NCBI GenBank assembly: GCA_963809925.1
Contig: CAWELH010000003.1
Location: 62,001-126,000, forward strand
Direction of reading: 5' to 3'
Length of the DNA stretch: 64,000 nt
From: DASQZK01 sp963809925
GTDB taxonomy: Bacteria > Bacteroidota > Bacteroidia > Bacteroidales > GCA-2748055
The notes beneath the pieces are model-generated. The model worked only from the letters and a program-made list of their open reading frames with translations. It was not told the DNA's origin and did not search any database. How positions within the stretch are numbered: the stretch's first letter is position 1; each line of letters starts with the position of its first letter. Below are positions 55,192-64,000 of this stretch, one piece after another. Both the position numbers and the translations under genes were made by a program.

Positions 55192-56955
55192 TTATTCGAT
55201 AGTCATGGCGAAAGGCATTCTTGCCTGGATGCCCTCCATGTTCCGGATTGTCTGCAGTTGCTCGAAATAGGTATAGTTTTCTCCCAGTTTATGTCTGAGA
55301 TATTTAGCCTGCACATCTCCTGACAACTCCTTCAGTATTTTTTGAAACGGGGCTTCGAATTTGGGATATTTAACGATCCGGTAGTTTTCAATTTCTGCAG
55401 CTTCAGCCGCCGCTGCTATGGCCTCGCGCAATCCACCGATGTCGTCGACAAGACCGATTTTCTGTGCATCTGTTGCACTATACACATGTCCTCTGCCGAT
55501 TAGGTCGACTTGTTCACTGGTCATACCCCGGCCCTCGGCAACGTGCGTAATGAATGTTTCGTAAGAATTGCCCACCTCTCTTTCCAGCAGTTTCATCTCA
55601 GAGGGCTTAAGTGGTCTGAAGACGCTTCCGAAATCGGAATTCGAATTGGTTTTAACCACATCATAGGTAATTCCAAGCTTTTCGTTCATGAATTTCTGCA
55701 TATCAGGAAGAATGCCGATAACACCGATAGAGCCGGTAATGGTGTTGGGATCGGCATAGATCTTGTTTGCGGCAGCGAGAATGTAATATCCCCCCGAGGC
55801 AGCGACGTCTCCCATGGATGCAATCACAGGTTTCGCAGCAGCAGCCAGCTTAACCTCTCTCCAGATGATATCTGAAGCCAGGGCACTGCCTCCTCCGGAG
55901 TTGACCCTGAGGACGATGGCTTTAATCGTAGAATCCCGACGGGCCTCCCTGATGGCTTTTGCAAAGGTTTTATCACCAATGTTGCTGTTGTCTCCTTCAC
56001 CAATAATAATGTTTCCGGAAGCATAAACAACAGCGATCTTATTCTTAGCCAGACCTTTGAGGGTCTTGATTTTTGGAACTTTGGAATATTTCGTAATGCT
56101 TACACTTTCAAGGTCATCATCATCAGAAGTGCCGGTCATGTCCTTAAGTTCTGCAATAAGCTCGTCACGGTATTTCACACCATCGATGAAATGATTTTCA
56201 AGTGCCGATTTTGCATTGGTTACGCTCATTTCATCGGCGATCCTGTTAAGTTCCTTTTCGGGGATGCTCCTGGCTTCTGAAATACTGTTCAGCATGGTGT
56301 TCCAAATAGATCCGACATAGGCACGGATCTGCTCCTTGTTTGCCTCGCTCAGGCTGGTATACATAAATGGTTCGGCAAAACTTTTATACTCTCCGACACG
56401 GATCACCTGGACGTCGATTCCAAGTTTGTCCAGGGCTTTCTTAATGAAATAGTTTCTTGACGCAAGTCCAATAAACTCGATACTTCCTTCAGGCGACATA
56501 TAGATTTTGTCGGCGGCTGTTGCAAGGTAATAAGACCCATGCGTGAAAATATCAGCATATGCCATGACAAACTTTCCCGAAGTTTTGAAGTCAAGGATGG
56601 CGTTGCGGATCTCCTCAATGGTGGCTATGCCTGCTGGAACGATGGACAAATCAAGAAGGATGCCCTTGATATTCGGATCATCTTTCGCCTTTTCAAGGTT
56701 TTCGACAATTATATCCAGACCAATACGGTGATCCGGACTAAAACTACCGACCGCGAAGTTATCGAATGGTGATTCAGGATTCCTGTCAACGATCTGCTGG
56801 TCTAATTTGGCAACTAGAATGGTGTTTGCATGAAGGACAAGTGGTTTTTCTCGTGAAGAAGAACTGATTATGGCTACAACTATGAGAATAAATATTACTA
56901 GTCCAACAATGACTCCGAGAATGGAGGCAAATGTAAATTTAAAAAATCCTTTCAT
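55192..56955 (-). CDS. sppA: Signal peptide peptidase SppA, long (67K) form
   Basis: The 587-residue protein has one N-terminal membrane helix (about 8-30) and a tandem duplication of the peptidase domain. The catalytic dyad is intact: Lys191 in GEYKSFAEPF of the N-terminal half and Ser387 in DVAASGGYY of the C-terminal half. LRVNSGGGSALASDIIW and GSIGVIG complete the active site. It degrades leftover signal peptides in the membrane. It heads the lpxK-PNP-MFS group and is divergent from folK. Confidence 0.95.
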   Translation of the reverse strand: MKGFFKFTFASILGVIVGLVIFILIVVAIISSSSREKPLVLHANTILVAKLDQQIVDRNPESPFDNFAVGSFSPDHRIGLDIIVENLEKAKDDPNIKGILLDLSIVPAGIATIEEIRNAILDFKTSGKFVMAYADIFTHGSYYLATAADKIYMSPEGSIEFIGLASRNYFIKKALDKLGIDVQVIRVGEYKSFAEPFMYTSLSEANKEQIRAYVGSIWNTMLNSISEARSIPEKELNRIADEMSVTNAKSALENHFIDGVKYRDELIAELKDMTGTSDDDDLESVSITKYSKVPKIKTLKGLAKNKIAVVYASGNIIIGEGDNSNIGDKTFAKAIREARRDSTIKAIVLRVNSGGGSALASDIIWREVKLAAAAKPVIASMGDVAASGGYYILAAANKIYADPNTITGSIGVIGILPDMQKFMNEKLGITYDVVKTNSNSDFGSVFRPLKPSEMKLLEREVGNSYETFITHVAEGRGMTSEQVDLIGRGHVYSATDAQKIGLVDDIGGLREAIAAAAEAAEIENYRIVKYPKFEAPFQKILKELSGDVQAKYLRHKLGENYTYFEQLQTIRNMEGIQARMPFAMTIE

Positions 56956-57039
56956 GTTTATCGGGTTTTAGAATTTAGGCAAAGAATAAAAATACGAAGA
57001 TTCTCGCTATTACGGGGATAAAAAATTAGTTTTACCATC

Positions 57040-57528
57040 ATGATCAGCGAAGCCGTTTATATTTTAACAGGAAGTAACTCCGGAAATCGTGAGGAATATC
57101 TTTCCCAGGCCTGCGATAAACTTAACAGCATTACCGGAGGGATTGTTTTCTCTTCACATATTTATGAGTCGGAACCCTGGGGCTTTGATAGTCAGAATGC
57201 TTTTTTGAATCAGGTATTACTGATCAACACAGTTCTCCAGCCGGAGGAACTTATGGATTTTATTCTTGATACCGAAGCCTCTGCCGGACGTATAAGGACG
57301 TCAGACGAATATGCCGACAGGAGCCTTGATATTGATATTCTTTTTTTCGGAAACCGTATTATTCAGTCTCATCGCCTCATTATTCCACATCCAAGGCTGC
57401 ACCTACGCCGGTTTACACTTGCGCCATTGTGTGAGATCGCTCCTTATGTTATCCATCCGGTCCTTGGAAAAACCATCACAGAGTTATATGAACGCTGCGA
57501 TGACCAGTCGGTAATAAGGCGTTTATAA
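57040..57528 (+). CDS. folK: 2-amino-4-hydroxy-6-hydroxymethyldihydropteridine pyrophosphokinase
   Basis: The 162-residue protein is a full-length HPPK. It opens with AVYILTGSNSGNREEYLSQA, has YESEPWGFDSQNAFLNQVL and the signature RSLDIDILFFGNRII followed by IPHPRLHLRRFTLAPLCEIAP, with the paired Asp residues that bind Mg-ATP. It adds pyrophosphate to the pterin in folate synthesis. It is divergent from sppA (84 bp) and overlaps the end of the convergent membrane protein gene by 6 bp. Confidence 0.95.
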   Translation: MISEAVYILTGSNSGNREEYLSQACDKLNSITGGIVFSSHIYESEPWGFDSQNAFLNQVLLINTVLQPEELMDFILDTEASAGRIRTSDEYADRSLDIDILFFGNRIIQSHRLIIPHPRLHLRRFTLAPLCEIAPYVIHPVLGKTITELYERCDDQSVIRRL

Positions 57529-58017
57529 TGCGGTGATTGCGTGCCGGTAAACGTCATTACAAAAGCCGTAAAAGCTGGCGTAGGCAAATGACCACAGGAG
57601 ATTTGACACAAACATATAAACAAGTCTCAAGCGTCTGTGTCTGAAATAGCGCACAACGATAAAGGTGCCAACAGGTATTGACAGAAGAATGGGGGTTGCA
57701 ATTGCAACACCAGGCAGGCCATAATTGCTTTTAATGGCGGCGATCCGACGGTTTCGTTTGCAGAACAATGGTTTCTGTTTCCTGAGATGAAATCTGTATG
57801 CACTTTGCTTTGGGTGATGCGGATTAGCGGGGAAATGTCTGCTCCAGGCTTTGAGAATCAGTTCCGATAAATATGCGAATAAACAGATACCGAGGATCCC
57901 ACCAAGATTTGTCCAAAGGACGGCTTCCAGAAAGCCAAAATGGAATTCCATGATCGCAAGGGGAAATGTCATCCCAAATTTAAAGGTACTCAGCAGAATA
58001 ACAATAAGTGCTTTCAC
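57523..58017 (-). CDS. Small integral membrane protein of unknown function
   Basis: The 164-residue product has three to four membrane helices (about 5-20, 30-54, 100-120 and 133-155), a basic cytoplasmic loop (HHPKQSAYRFHLRKQKPLF) and the segment YGLPGVAIATPILLSIPVGT. The length and helix layout recall the small multidrug export-like family but no motif confirms that. It is convergent with folK, overlapping it by 6 bp. Confidence 0.6.
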   Translation of the reverse strand: MKALIVILLSTFKFGMTFPLAIMEFHFGFLEAVLWTNLGGILGICLFAYLSELILKAWSRHFPANPHHPKQSAYRFHLRKQKPLFCKRNRRIAAIKSNYGLPGVAIATPILLSIPVGTFIVVRYFRHRRLRLVYMFVSNLLWSFAYASFYGFCNDVYRHAITAL

Positions 58018-58113
58018 TTGTCGGGGTTACAATTAAGGTTGATTTGACGGCCAGGATAACTTCTGAGCTTCCTTCCTTCAGTCGCGTTAATTGTCGTCTC
58101 TATTCCACATATG

Positions 58114-58806
58114 TTATATTATTCCTGAATCAGCAAAACTAAAATAGTTATTTTCTACGATAATTATATGATCGATCAGGGTTATATCCATAAAAAGCGC
58201 TGCATTTTTGATTTTTTCAGTGATTTTTTTGTCAGCATCACTCGGTTCGGGATTGCCTGAAGGATGATTGTGGCAAAGGATGATCCCGGATGTAAGTCGG
58301 TCGAGTGCCTGTTTGAGGATTAGCCTGGTATCAATCACTGTCCCGGTGATCCCGCCTTTACTGATGCATATTTTATCGATAACCCTGTTCGACCTGTTGA
58401 GGAGGAGGATCCAGAATTCTTCATGTGGCAGATCGCCAAGCAGGGGCTGGAATATTTTAAATGCATCCTTGCTTGATGAAATCCTGGTTTTATCTATTCC
58501 GGGTGCGAATGATCTTCTCCGTCCAAGCTCTATCGCAGCCAGTAGTGTGACTGCCTTGGCCTGACCGATTCCCCTTATCTTCGTCAGATCAGTCATCTCG
58601 AGTTTCCCGAGAGCTCTCAGATCATTATTAACGCTATGAAGAATTTCCCTGGATAATTCAAGTGCGGAAAGATTTCGGGTCCCTGAACCGATAAGGATGG
58701 CGAGGATCTCAGCATCACTCAGGCTTCCAATCCCGTTTTTTAAAAGCTTTTCTCTGGGCCTGTCTTCAACAGCCCAATTCTTAATCGTGAGATATTGGTA
58801 TTGCAT
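58114..58806 (-). CDS. radC: RadC family JAB-domain protein (UPF0758)
   Basis: The 230-residue protein has an N-terminal helix-hairpin-helix region (GSLSDAEILAILIGSGTRN, then LTKIRGIGQAKAVTLLAAIE) and a C-terminal JAB/MPN metalloprotease-like fold with the zinc motif LCHNHPSGNPEPSDAD (His-x-His, Ser, Asp, as in JAMM). EFWILLLNRSNRVI precedes it. A role in DNA repair has been withdrawn for the E. coli gene and the true function is unknown. It lies downstream of the rpsT gene on the same strand, after a terminator. Confidence 0.93.
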   Translation of the reverse strand: MQYQYLTIKNWAVEDRPREKLLKNGIGSLSDAEILAILIGSGTRNLSALELSREILHSVNNDLRALGKLEMTDLTKIRGIGQAKAVTLLAAIELGRRRSFAPGIDKTRISSSKDAFKIFQPLLGDLPHEEFWILLLNRSNRVIDKICISKGGITGTVIDTRLILKQALDRLTSGIILCHNHPSGNPEPSDADKKITEKIKNAALFMDITLIDHIIIVENNYFSFADSGII

Positions 58807-58857
58807 CGGCTTTTTCTCCTTAATGGAAAAAAGCCTGAAATATCAGCGTTCCATAAA

Positions 58858-58892
58858 CAAAAAAAGCTGTCATCCTGTGGAAGACAGCTTTT
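58858..58892 (-). terminator. Rho-independent terminator of rpsT
   Basis: AAAAGCTGTC (58862-58871) pairs with GACAGCTTTT (58883-58892), a perfect 10-bp stem with an 11-base loop. On the minus strand it continues into a T-rich tail (TTTTTTTGTTT). It lies 20 bp after the rpsT stop. Confidence 0.85.
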
Positions 58893-58911
58893 CCATAATA
58901 TATTGTTATGA

Positions 58912-59169
58912 TTACCCCTCCAGGCTGGCAACGTGTTTCGTAAGGCTGGATTTAAGGTTGGAGGCCTTATTATCGTGAATGACATTCTTTTTGGCAAGTT
59001 TGTCAAGCATTGAATTTACTTTGGGAAGCAATGCTTCGGCTTCTGCCTTCTCAGTAGTGGTCCGAAGTAATTTTACTGCGTTTCGTGTTGAACGGGCATA
59101 GTAACGGTTACTGAAACGTTTTGTTTCGTTCTGTCTGATCCTCTTCTTGGATGACTGATGATTTGCCAT
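58912..59169 (-). CDS. rpsT: 30S ribosomal protein S20
   Basis: The 85-residue protein begins MANHQSSKKRIRQNETKRFS, the diagnostic S20 start, and is basic and helical throughout, ending with a KHVASLEG helix. The conserved NRYYARSTRNAVKLLR region is intact. It binds 16S rRNA early in 30S assembly. On the minus strand TATTTTTG at 59224-59231 is a good -7 element about 55 bases upstream, though the -33 box is poor. Confidence 0.97.
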   Translation of the reverse strand: MANHQSSKKRIRQNETKRFSNRYYARSTRNAVKLLRTTTEKAEAEALLPKVNSMLDKLAKKNVIHDNKASNLKSSLTKHVASLEG

Positions 59170-59491
59170 TATTTTGTACCTTTATGTTTGTTTCTTTCTT
59201 CCTGTTTCCCAGAAAAACGGGATGCAAAAATAAGGATTATTTTTAATTATTAAAATTTTTTTGGCATAAATTGAGATGCTGCCCTAAATCCCTTTTTCTT
59301 CCGAATACTCTTGCTTTCAGACTTGTGATAACTCCTGATTACATTCCTGCATTTCATAAAACAAAACACTTTCTGCAACGTCGTTGTTTATGCTAATATC
59401 CTGATCAGATTTGATTATTTACTGAATACAAGGAATTCAGGGGCTTTCCTGCATTCAGATTTTTTAGTGTGCAACCATAAAACCCAGTTCT
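59170..59491. other. Divergent intergenic region with rpsT -7 element
   Basis: TATTTTTG on the minus strand (59224-59231) matches the Bacteroidota -7 box of rpsT. I found no matching -33 TTTG at the usual distance. Nothing else is evident in this divergent 322 bp gap before the metallo-hydrolase gene. Confidence 0.45.
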
Positions 59492-60235
59492 ATGAAATAT
59501 ATTATCATCACTTTAGCTATGGCGTTCAGCGGATATACGTACGCTCAGAAGGAATTTGAAACCGATACATTTCAAACCTCCTCAGGAAATCTCTCAATTA
59601 CCTTTATCGGGCATGGGACACTTATGTTTACCTGGAATGGAAAAACCATTCATGTTGATCCCGTGCAGAGCGAAGCCGATTATACAAAACTGCCCAAGGC
59701 CGATATTATTCTTGTAACCCATGAACACCAAGACCATTTCGATCCGGCCACAATTCATAAGCTGATGAAAAGTGACACAAAAATTGTCATGCCGGAGGCC
59801 TGCTATGAGAATCTCGGTGATCATGCAGGTGCAGCGATAAAAGTCATGAACAACGGCGATGCACTTGATATTGACGGTGTGAAAATTAAAGCCATACCGG
59901 CCTACAACATTGAGCATATGCGTCCCGATGGCAGCCCCTTTCATCCGAAAGGCCGCGGTAATGGCTATGTTCTGCAATTTGGAGGTAAAAAAGTTCTGGT
60001 AGCCGGCGATACCGAAAACATCCCTGAAATTAAAGCACTGAAGAATATTGATATTGCCTTTCTTCCAATGAATCTTCCATATACGATGACACCGGAAATG
60101 GTGGCAGATGCTGCCAGGGCATTCAAACCTGCAATCCTTTATCCCTATCATTTCGGATCAACCGATACGGATGAACTGCTGAAGCTGATGAAGAATGTGG
60201 ACGGTGTCGAGGTCAGGATCAAAAAAATGAAATAA
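59492..60235 (+). CDS. Secreted metallo-beta-lactamase-fold hydrolase
   Basis: The 247-residue protein has a signal peptide (KYIIITLAMAFSGYTYAQ) and an MBL fold related to the UPF0173 group: SITFIGHGTLMFTWNGKTIH, the metal motif THEHQDHFDP (His-x-His-x-Asp-His), GDTENIPEIKAL and YPYHFGST at the end. Metal ligands are complete. The substrate is unknown; relatives are annotated as L-ascorbate-6-phosphate lactonase-like or generic metal-dependent hydrolases. It is a single gene between rpsT and the ABC exporter. Confidence 0.88.
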   Translation: MKYIIITLAMAFSGYTYAQKEFETDTFQTSSGNLSITFIGHGTLMFTWNGKTIHVDPVQSEADYTKLPKADIILVTHEHQDHFDPATIHKLMKSDTKIVMPEACYENLGDHAGAAIKVMNNGDALDIDGVKIKAIPAYNIEHMRPDGSPFHPKGRGNGYVLQFGGKKVLVAGDTENIPEIKALKNIDIAFLPMNLPYTMTPEMVADAARAFKPAILYPYHFGSTDTDELLKLMKNVDGVEVRIKKMK

Positions 60236-60289
60236 ATGAACAGGGAAGATCTGAAAAAAATCGGCATTTTTTCTTCTGGCATTGTACGT

Positions 60290-61471
60290 TTATTTTATCT
60301 TTCGAGCCTGCCGTAATATCGCTGCTGCATTCAGAAGAAACATAAGGATGACCAGAAAAAGTCCGCCCCCGGCGACCAGATGATCGATGCCCTTTGAAAG
60401 TTCAATTCCCCAATCTGACACATACTCCGTAAATCGGATTTTCAGAAAAAAGAGAAGGCCGGCAGTGATAAGGGTCAGAACCGTCATAATGATGGTCAGA
60501 TCAACGAGAAAGGGCCGGCTGATTTCAACATAGCTATATCCAAGCCACTTGAGCTTTCTGATTTCGTCTTCCGACCGGGAGATAAGTAATTGAAAGCTCA
60601 GTATGAAAACCATAAAAGCCAGGAGGATGATAAAAAATCCCAGGGTGCCGAGGAAGCTGATGATCAGTTTAAGGATGATATTCAAACGACTGCTCTTTAG
60701 TTTTTCCCTGATGGTTTCATACCCCTTTTTATCGAGGAAGCTGACGATTTGCGGATTTGTGGGATCCTTTGTCACGATGACAAGTTTTGAGATTTCCGGT
60801 TTTGTTGAATTTCCGTATGTTTTGTTAGCCCAGGTGAGGAAACTGTAAGGTACCAGGATAGAATTAATCCGGTTTGAAAAACCAATGATCCTGCCGTTGT
60901 ATTGGTCTGATTTACCCTTACCCTTGATCTCAACCTTAAAGTTAACGAGGCTTATCGTTTTCGGTGAGATCTGAGGAAGTCCCTGGCTTTTTGCAAAACC
61001 GAAATTGTAAAGGTTCAGGTAATCCTGTGGCAGGATGATGGGGATGGTTCTCTGACCTGCTTTCCACTGCCATTCGGGGTTTTTCACATCGAGGTATTCG
61101 TCCGGGACTGCTTCAAAAAACAGATCGGTGTAAAAGTCGGGGAACCTGGAACTCTCGGTAAAAGCGCTAAGTGCAAACTGGTTGCTGATGAAGCCGACGA
61201 CTTTCTCCGTGAACGGCTGTTCCCCGATCTCCCGAATCTCATCTTTTGAAAATGTTGCAGAGGAAAGATTGAACGTCTCCAGAAAAGATATTCTTTTGTT
61301 GATGACAATATATTCCGGATCAATGAGATCGCGGTTTTTTTTCATCACACGATCCATATCAAAATAAAACTGACCGACTCCCAGGAGCAGGATCAGTCCG
61401 GCAAGCGCACCGGCAGATGCACCCAGGATCTGCATTTTTTTATAATGGCGGCGGATGATCTTTCTTATCAT
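60290..61471 (-). CDS. ABC transporter permease (FtsX/MacB-like)
   Basis: The 393-residue product has an N-terminal membrane helix (ILGASAGALAGLILLLGVGQ), a periplasmic domain of about 210 residues and three further C-terminal helices (LIISFLGTLGFFIILLAFMV, LIIMTVLTLITAGLLFFL, LFLVILMFLLNAAAIL). This is the FtsX/MacB-type topology, and the RSEDEIRKLKWLGYS coupling loop is present. It begins 5 bp after the ATPase stop, so the pair forms one exporter or mechanotransducing complex. The cargo or target is unknown. Confidence 0.85.
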   Translation of the reverse strand: MIRKIIRRHYKKMQILGASAGALAGLILLLGVGQFYFDMDRVMKKNRDLIDPEYIVINKRISFLETFNLSSATFSKDEIREIGEQPFTEKVVGFISNQFALSAFTESSRFPDFYTDLFFEAVPDEYLDVKNPEWQWKAGQRTIPIILPQDYLNLYNFGFAKSQGLPQISPKTISLVNFKVEIKGKGKSDQYNGRIIGFSNRINSILVPYSFLTWANKTYGNSTKPEISKLVIVTKDPTNPQIVSFLDKKGYETIREKLKSSRLNIILKLIISFLGTLGFFIILLAFMVFILSFQLLISRSEDEIRKLKWLGYSYVEISRPFLVDLTIIMTVLTLITAGLLFFLKIRFTEYVSDWGIELSKGIDHLVAGGGLFLVILMFLLNAAAILRQARKIK

Positions 61472-61476
61472 AGTAT

Positions 61477-62121
61477 TCAGATCCTGTATGTATGATCAAA
61501 TTCGAGACCGGCAGGTTTCTGCAGAGCCGTAAAAAGCAAACCGGCATTTCTTTTCCGACATTCCTCCCCGATGAACGAGAAGATATGCCGGCTAATCCCT
61601 TCATCGAGATGAGAGAAGATCTCATCGGCCAAGAGGAATGAAAACGGCTGGCAAAGTGCCCTGATGATTGCCACGCGCTGTTTCTGTCCGTAGGATAGGA
61701 TGGCCACGCGTCGGTTGAGGTACGGGCCTATGTGGAATTCAGCAGCAATTTCCTTTAAGGTGGTTTCAGAATAGTAATTGGTCTGCCGGTTCTTTACCAT
61801 GATATTTTCCATGGCAGACAAATCATCGAAGAGTTCGAGCCCCTGAAAGATATACGACAACTGCTTTTTCCGGATTAGCGGCCATTGACGGTCACCGAAT
61901 GTCCTGATGTTTGTATTGTCGAAGCAGGCTTCGCCAGAATAATCCTTCCTGATACCATAGATCACTGACAGCAGTGTAGTCTTTCCTTTGCCTGATGTGG
62001 CGGTTAAAAGGTATGTCTTCCCTGATTCAAACACTACCGATTCCGCCTGCCACACTTCTGAATCGTCATGGGGCAATTCGGCAACAGGAAACGGGAGTAA
62101 TGCCTTAATCTCTATGTTCAT
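61477..62121 (-). CDS. ABC transporter ATP-binding protein (LolD-like)
   Basis: The 214-residue NBD has Walker A TATSGKGKTTLL (about 39-50), Q-loop YIFQGLELFDDL, the signature LSYGQKQRVAIIRAL and Walker B FLLADEIFSHLDE. The signature LSYGQ replaces the usual LSGGQ with the Gly-Gln retained. It powers the FtsX-like permease encoded 5 bp downstream. A DUF4836 lipoprotein gene lies 26 bp upstream on the same strand and may belong to the same transcript. Confidence 0.92.
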   Translation of the reverse strand: MNIEIKALLPFPVAELPHDDSEVWQAESVVFESGKTYLLTATSGKGKTTLLSVIYGIRKDYSGEACFDNTNIRTFGDRQWPLIRKKQLSYIFQGLELFDDLSAMENIMVKNRQTNYYSETTLKEIAAEFHIGPYLNRRVAILSYGQKQRVAIIRALCQPFSFLLADEIFSHLDEGISRHIFSFIGEECRKRNAGLLFTALQKPAGLEFDHTYRI

Positions 62122-62147
62122 GCTTTTTGGATCCGTTGTTACAGGGT

Positions 62148-63710
62148 CTAAAAACTTTTTAGCAGGGCATACAGGCTGTAATCCGAAGTATTGCTGAGTT
62201 CAAGCCTGAATTCCCATTCCTCGAGGTTGGCAGTCACAGAGAGGGACTTCAGTGATTTTCCTAACGATTCCATGCCCATATTCATCTCGTCACCTATATT
62301 TTCTTCGATATAATCCTGCATGTTCTGGCTATAGCTTTCTGAATCGAGATTCAGATAAATACATATCGGATCTTTGGTTAGAATCTTTGCAAACGGTGCT
62401 TCCAGTACATTAGGCTGTATTTGTCCGTCACTCGTGATTTCCTGAATATACTCTTCTGAGTTGGTGAGAATGACAGTATTATCCTTTTCCGCCATAAACA
62501 CTCTGACAAACTTTTCAGCCAGGCTGTAATACCCATCATGTTTGGTAATTCCATTCACTTCCTTGAGTTTCTCTGTCAAAACTTCCCATGCCTTTTGGTT
62601 CTTCAGACGTACGGCACCCATAAATACGGGGACATTCCTGGCGAAGGAAGAATCACCGTAAATATCACTCTCCTTGAGGGCAGGACTCTTTTTAATCCCA
62701 TTCACCGAAAAGGCGATTTCACCCTGGAAAGCTTTTTTTAGTTCTTTTTCATCCAGTCCGAATTCATTCTCAATTTCACTGATATGGTTACCCGTCTGTT
62801 TATTGATAAATTCCATGAGACTTAGCAATTTTTCAGGATCCACATTCGTATTTCCTGCTAAAAAAATGTCTTTCAGAGGAAGGTATTTCAGCAATTCTTT
62901 TTGCGCATGCTGATCAAGGAAGTTATACTTGTCGATGGTTTCTTTCATGCTAGCATTTAGCCTCAGGTTTGAAGTAATGGTTATACTGCCTTTCTGAAAA
63001 TCAACGAAAACATGTTCATAGTTATTCTTCAACCCTCCGAATAGATCAATTGCATCGCCAAGTTCCCCGATACCGGTCATATCCGCCAGGTGGGTGGATG
63101 TCAGCCATGCGTTTATGTCCTTTTGCTTTGACCTGAATTTGTTAAAATCCTTATCGGTGAGAAGGCATTCCGAACGCTTTGTATTCGTTAGGCGGGCAGC
63201 AGCCGTATCAAGGTTTGTGCCCGACCAGCTTTTGAGTGATGATAGTACGAATGCAACAGAATTATTCCAAGCAATAATGATATTCTCACCACGTCTTGTG
63301 GAATAATCGCCAATTTTACCCACTTCCATTTTCATCATTTTTTCTTTGCTGATATCGTTGACCAGTGCATTAAAATCAGACGCACTGCTGACTGGAAGGA
63401 CAAGACATCCCAGTGATGGACTTTTATCAAAAACAAAAAAAGCGCTGTATCCATTCAGTTTTATCCCTGTAGCACCAGGATCAGACATGATTTTCTTAAT
63501 AAATCCGCTTTCCCCGGCCGCCTTTTTAAATACATCAAGCTCGTCCAGTTTACCTTTTTGCATAAGATCTGCCGGATTAAAAGTGATCACTGCTGTGGTA
63601 TTCTCGGGCATGATCCTGAATATATCTTTGTCACCTCCTGAGCAGGAAGATAACACGAGTAAGAAAGCTGGCGTGAGAATGAGGCCTAATGTGTGAATGA
63701 ATTTTTTCAT
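62148..63710 (-). CDS. DUF4836 family lipoprotein
   Basis: Starting from the ATG at 63710, the 520-residue product has a signal peptide with lipobox VLSSC (Cys23), followed by DIFRIMPENTTAVITFNPAD, the opening phrase of DUF4836 proteins of Bacteroidota. The body consists of two similar beta-alpha domains (about 30-250 and 280-500), typical of the family. The function is unknown; periplasmic location by lipobox. The 25 residues before this start in the longest frame lack conservation and signal character. The ABC ATPase gene follows 26 bp later. Confidence 0.85.
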   Translation of the reverse strand: MKKFIHTLGLILTPAFLLVLSSCSGGDKDIFRIMPENTTAVITFNPADLMQKGKLDELDVFKKAAGESGFIKKIMSDPGATGIKLNGYSAFFVFDKSPSLGCLVLPVSSASDFNALVNDISKEKMMKMEVGKIGDYSTRRGENIIIAWNNSVAFVLSSLKSWSGTNLDTAAARLTNTKRSECLLTDKDFNKFRSKQKDINAWLTSTHLADMTGIGELGDAIDLFGGLKNNYEHVFVDFQKGSITITSNLRLNASMKETIDKYNFLDQHAQKELLKYLPLKDIFLAGNTNVDPEKLLSLMEFINKQTGNHISEIENEFGLDEKELKKAFQGEIAFSVNGIKKSPALKESDIYGDSSFARNVPVFMGAVRLKNQKAWEVLTEKLKEVNGITKHDGYYSLAEKFVRVFMAEKDNTVILTNSEEYIQEITSDGQIQPNVLEAPFAKILTKDPICIYLNLDSESYSQNMQDYIEENIGDEMNMGMESLGKSLKSLSVTANLEEWEFRLELSNTSDYSLYALLKSF

Positions 63711-63881
63711 GTGAATGGTATTTATTTGGGTGCGGTTTTTGGGGATCGTTTGACTGGCATAAGTTAGGAAAAAATGCTGAATCATATTGATTACGGGGCA
63801 ACAATAACGAGCAGTTCCAACGTAATGCCGGGTAATTCGCGAACCTTTCCCTACTTCAGTCCGGAAAGGATCAAACTCCGG

Positions 63882-64000
63882 TCATTTGAAAAGGATCTTG
63901 TCAATCTTTACCCTCCTTTTCTGGTGAAAAAATGTAACCCTCGTTTTCGGGGAGCCGCTGTCAACGGGTAATTGCATGTCGATCCAGTCCCATGTCTTCA
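63882..64000 (-). CDS. Partial gene at the right edge (C-terminus only)
   Basis: A minus-strand frame is open from the window edge to a TGA at 63882, about 39 codons. The end reads KTWDWIDMQLPVDSGSPKTR and VTFFHQKRRVKIDKILFK. The alternating hydrophobic pattern suggests a beta-sheet domain end. The N-terminus lies beyond this window, and no family can be named. Confidence 0.5.
   Translation of the reverse strand, partial: KTWDWIDMQLPVDSGSPKTRVTFFHQKRRVKIDKILFK

Noticed and set aside
1..64000. CRISPR arrays, rRNA genes, complete insertion sequences, phage genes
   Set aside because: No regularly spaced repeats other than the 82-83 bp array, no rRNA segments, and no integrase or phage structural genes were seen on either strand.

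Overview
This window reads as a chromosomal segment of a Bacteroidota bacterium, most likely class Bacteroidia near the Bacteroidales/Marinilabiliales. The reasons are a C-terminal type IX secretion sorting domain, families typical of the phylum (DUF2723/GT117, DUF6427, DUF4836, Golvesin-type C-termini, small ECF sigma factors), two stand-alone TonB proteins, many SusC/D-free glycan-degrading lipoproteins, the almost complete absence of strong Shine-Dalgarno sites, and a Bacteroidota-type promoter (TTTG, 19 bp, TATTTTTG) in front of a tRNA gene. No rRNA, CRISPR array or complete insertion sequence is visible.

Layout. 0-4.2 kb: a large DUF2723 membrane glycosyltransferase and a polysaccharide deacetylase. 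4.2-5.2 kb: a frameshifted REP-associated (RAYT/Y1) transposase next to about 4.4 copies of an 82-83 bp tandem repeat carrying a REP-like palindrome. 5.5-10.4 kb: an AT-rich type IX-secreted protein, a 69-residue peptide ending in Gly-rich/Trp, a PqqD-HPr-kinase-like fusion and a nucleotidyltransferase. This cassette resembles part of a ribosomal peptide or modification system and is the best candidate here for something undescribed. 10.6-13 kb: purD and a DUF6427 membrane protein. 13-17.5 kb: a minus-strand signalling group of CheR, a degenerate CheR, a stand-alone CheB, a SiaB-like protein and two secreted/lipoproteins, with no chemoreceptor or flagellar gene. 17.6-20 kb: nitroreductase, TapB-like protein and an AlbA_2 regulator.

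20-43 kb is a loose glycan-catabolism region: Gfo/Idh/MocA oxidoreductase, GH5, zinc alcohol dehydrogenase, GH3, GH9, an internally deleted sulfatase, an ECF sigma factor with a small His-rich membrane protein, GH20, an FAD oxidoreductase with Golvesin-like tail, a clan-A glycosidase, a quinone oxidoreductase, an FG-GAP protein, an amidohydrolase and an intact sulfatase. No SusC/SusD pair is present. The part from about 38.3 to 43.1 kb is clearly AT-richer than its flanks and ends in two frameshifted gene remnants beside tRNA-Ala(GGC), which suggests an acquired and decaying island.

43.5-64 kb is mostly core: a TPR-like lipoprotein, two TonB paralogues, hflX, asd, a lamin-tail-domain secreted protein, the sppA-lpxK-purine nucleoside phosphorylase-MFS operon, folK, a small membrane protein, radC, rpsT, a metallo-beta-lactamase-fold hydrolase, an FtsX-type ABC exporter pair and a DUF4836 lipoprotein. 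Both window edges cut through genes. All assignments come from reading the sequence and recalled family motifs; no database search was run.
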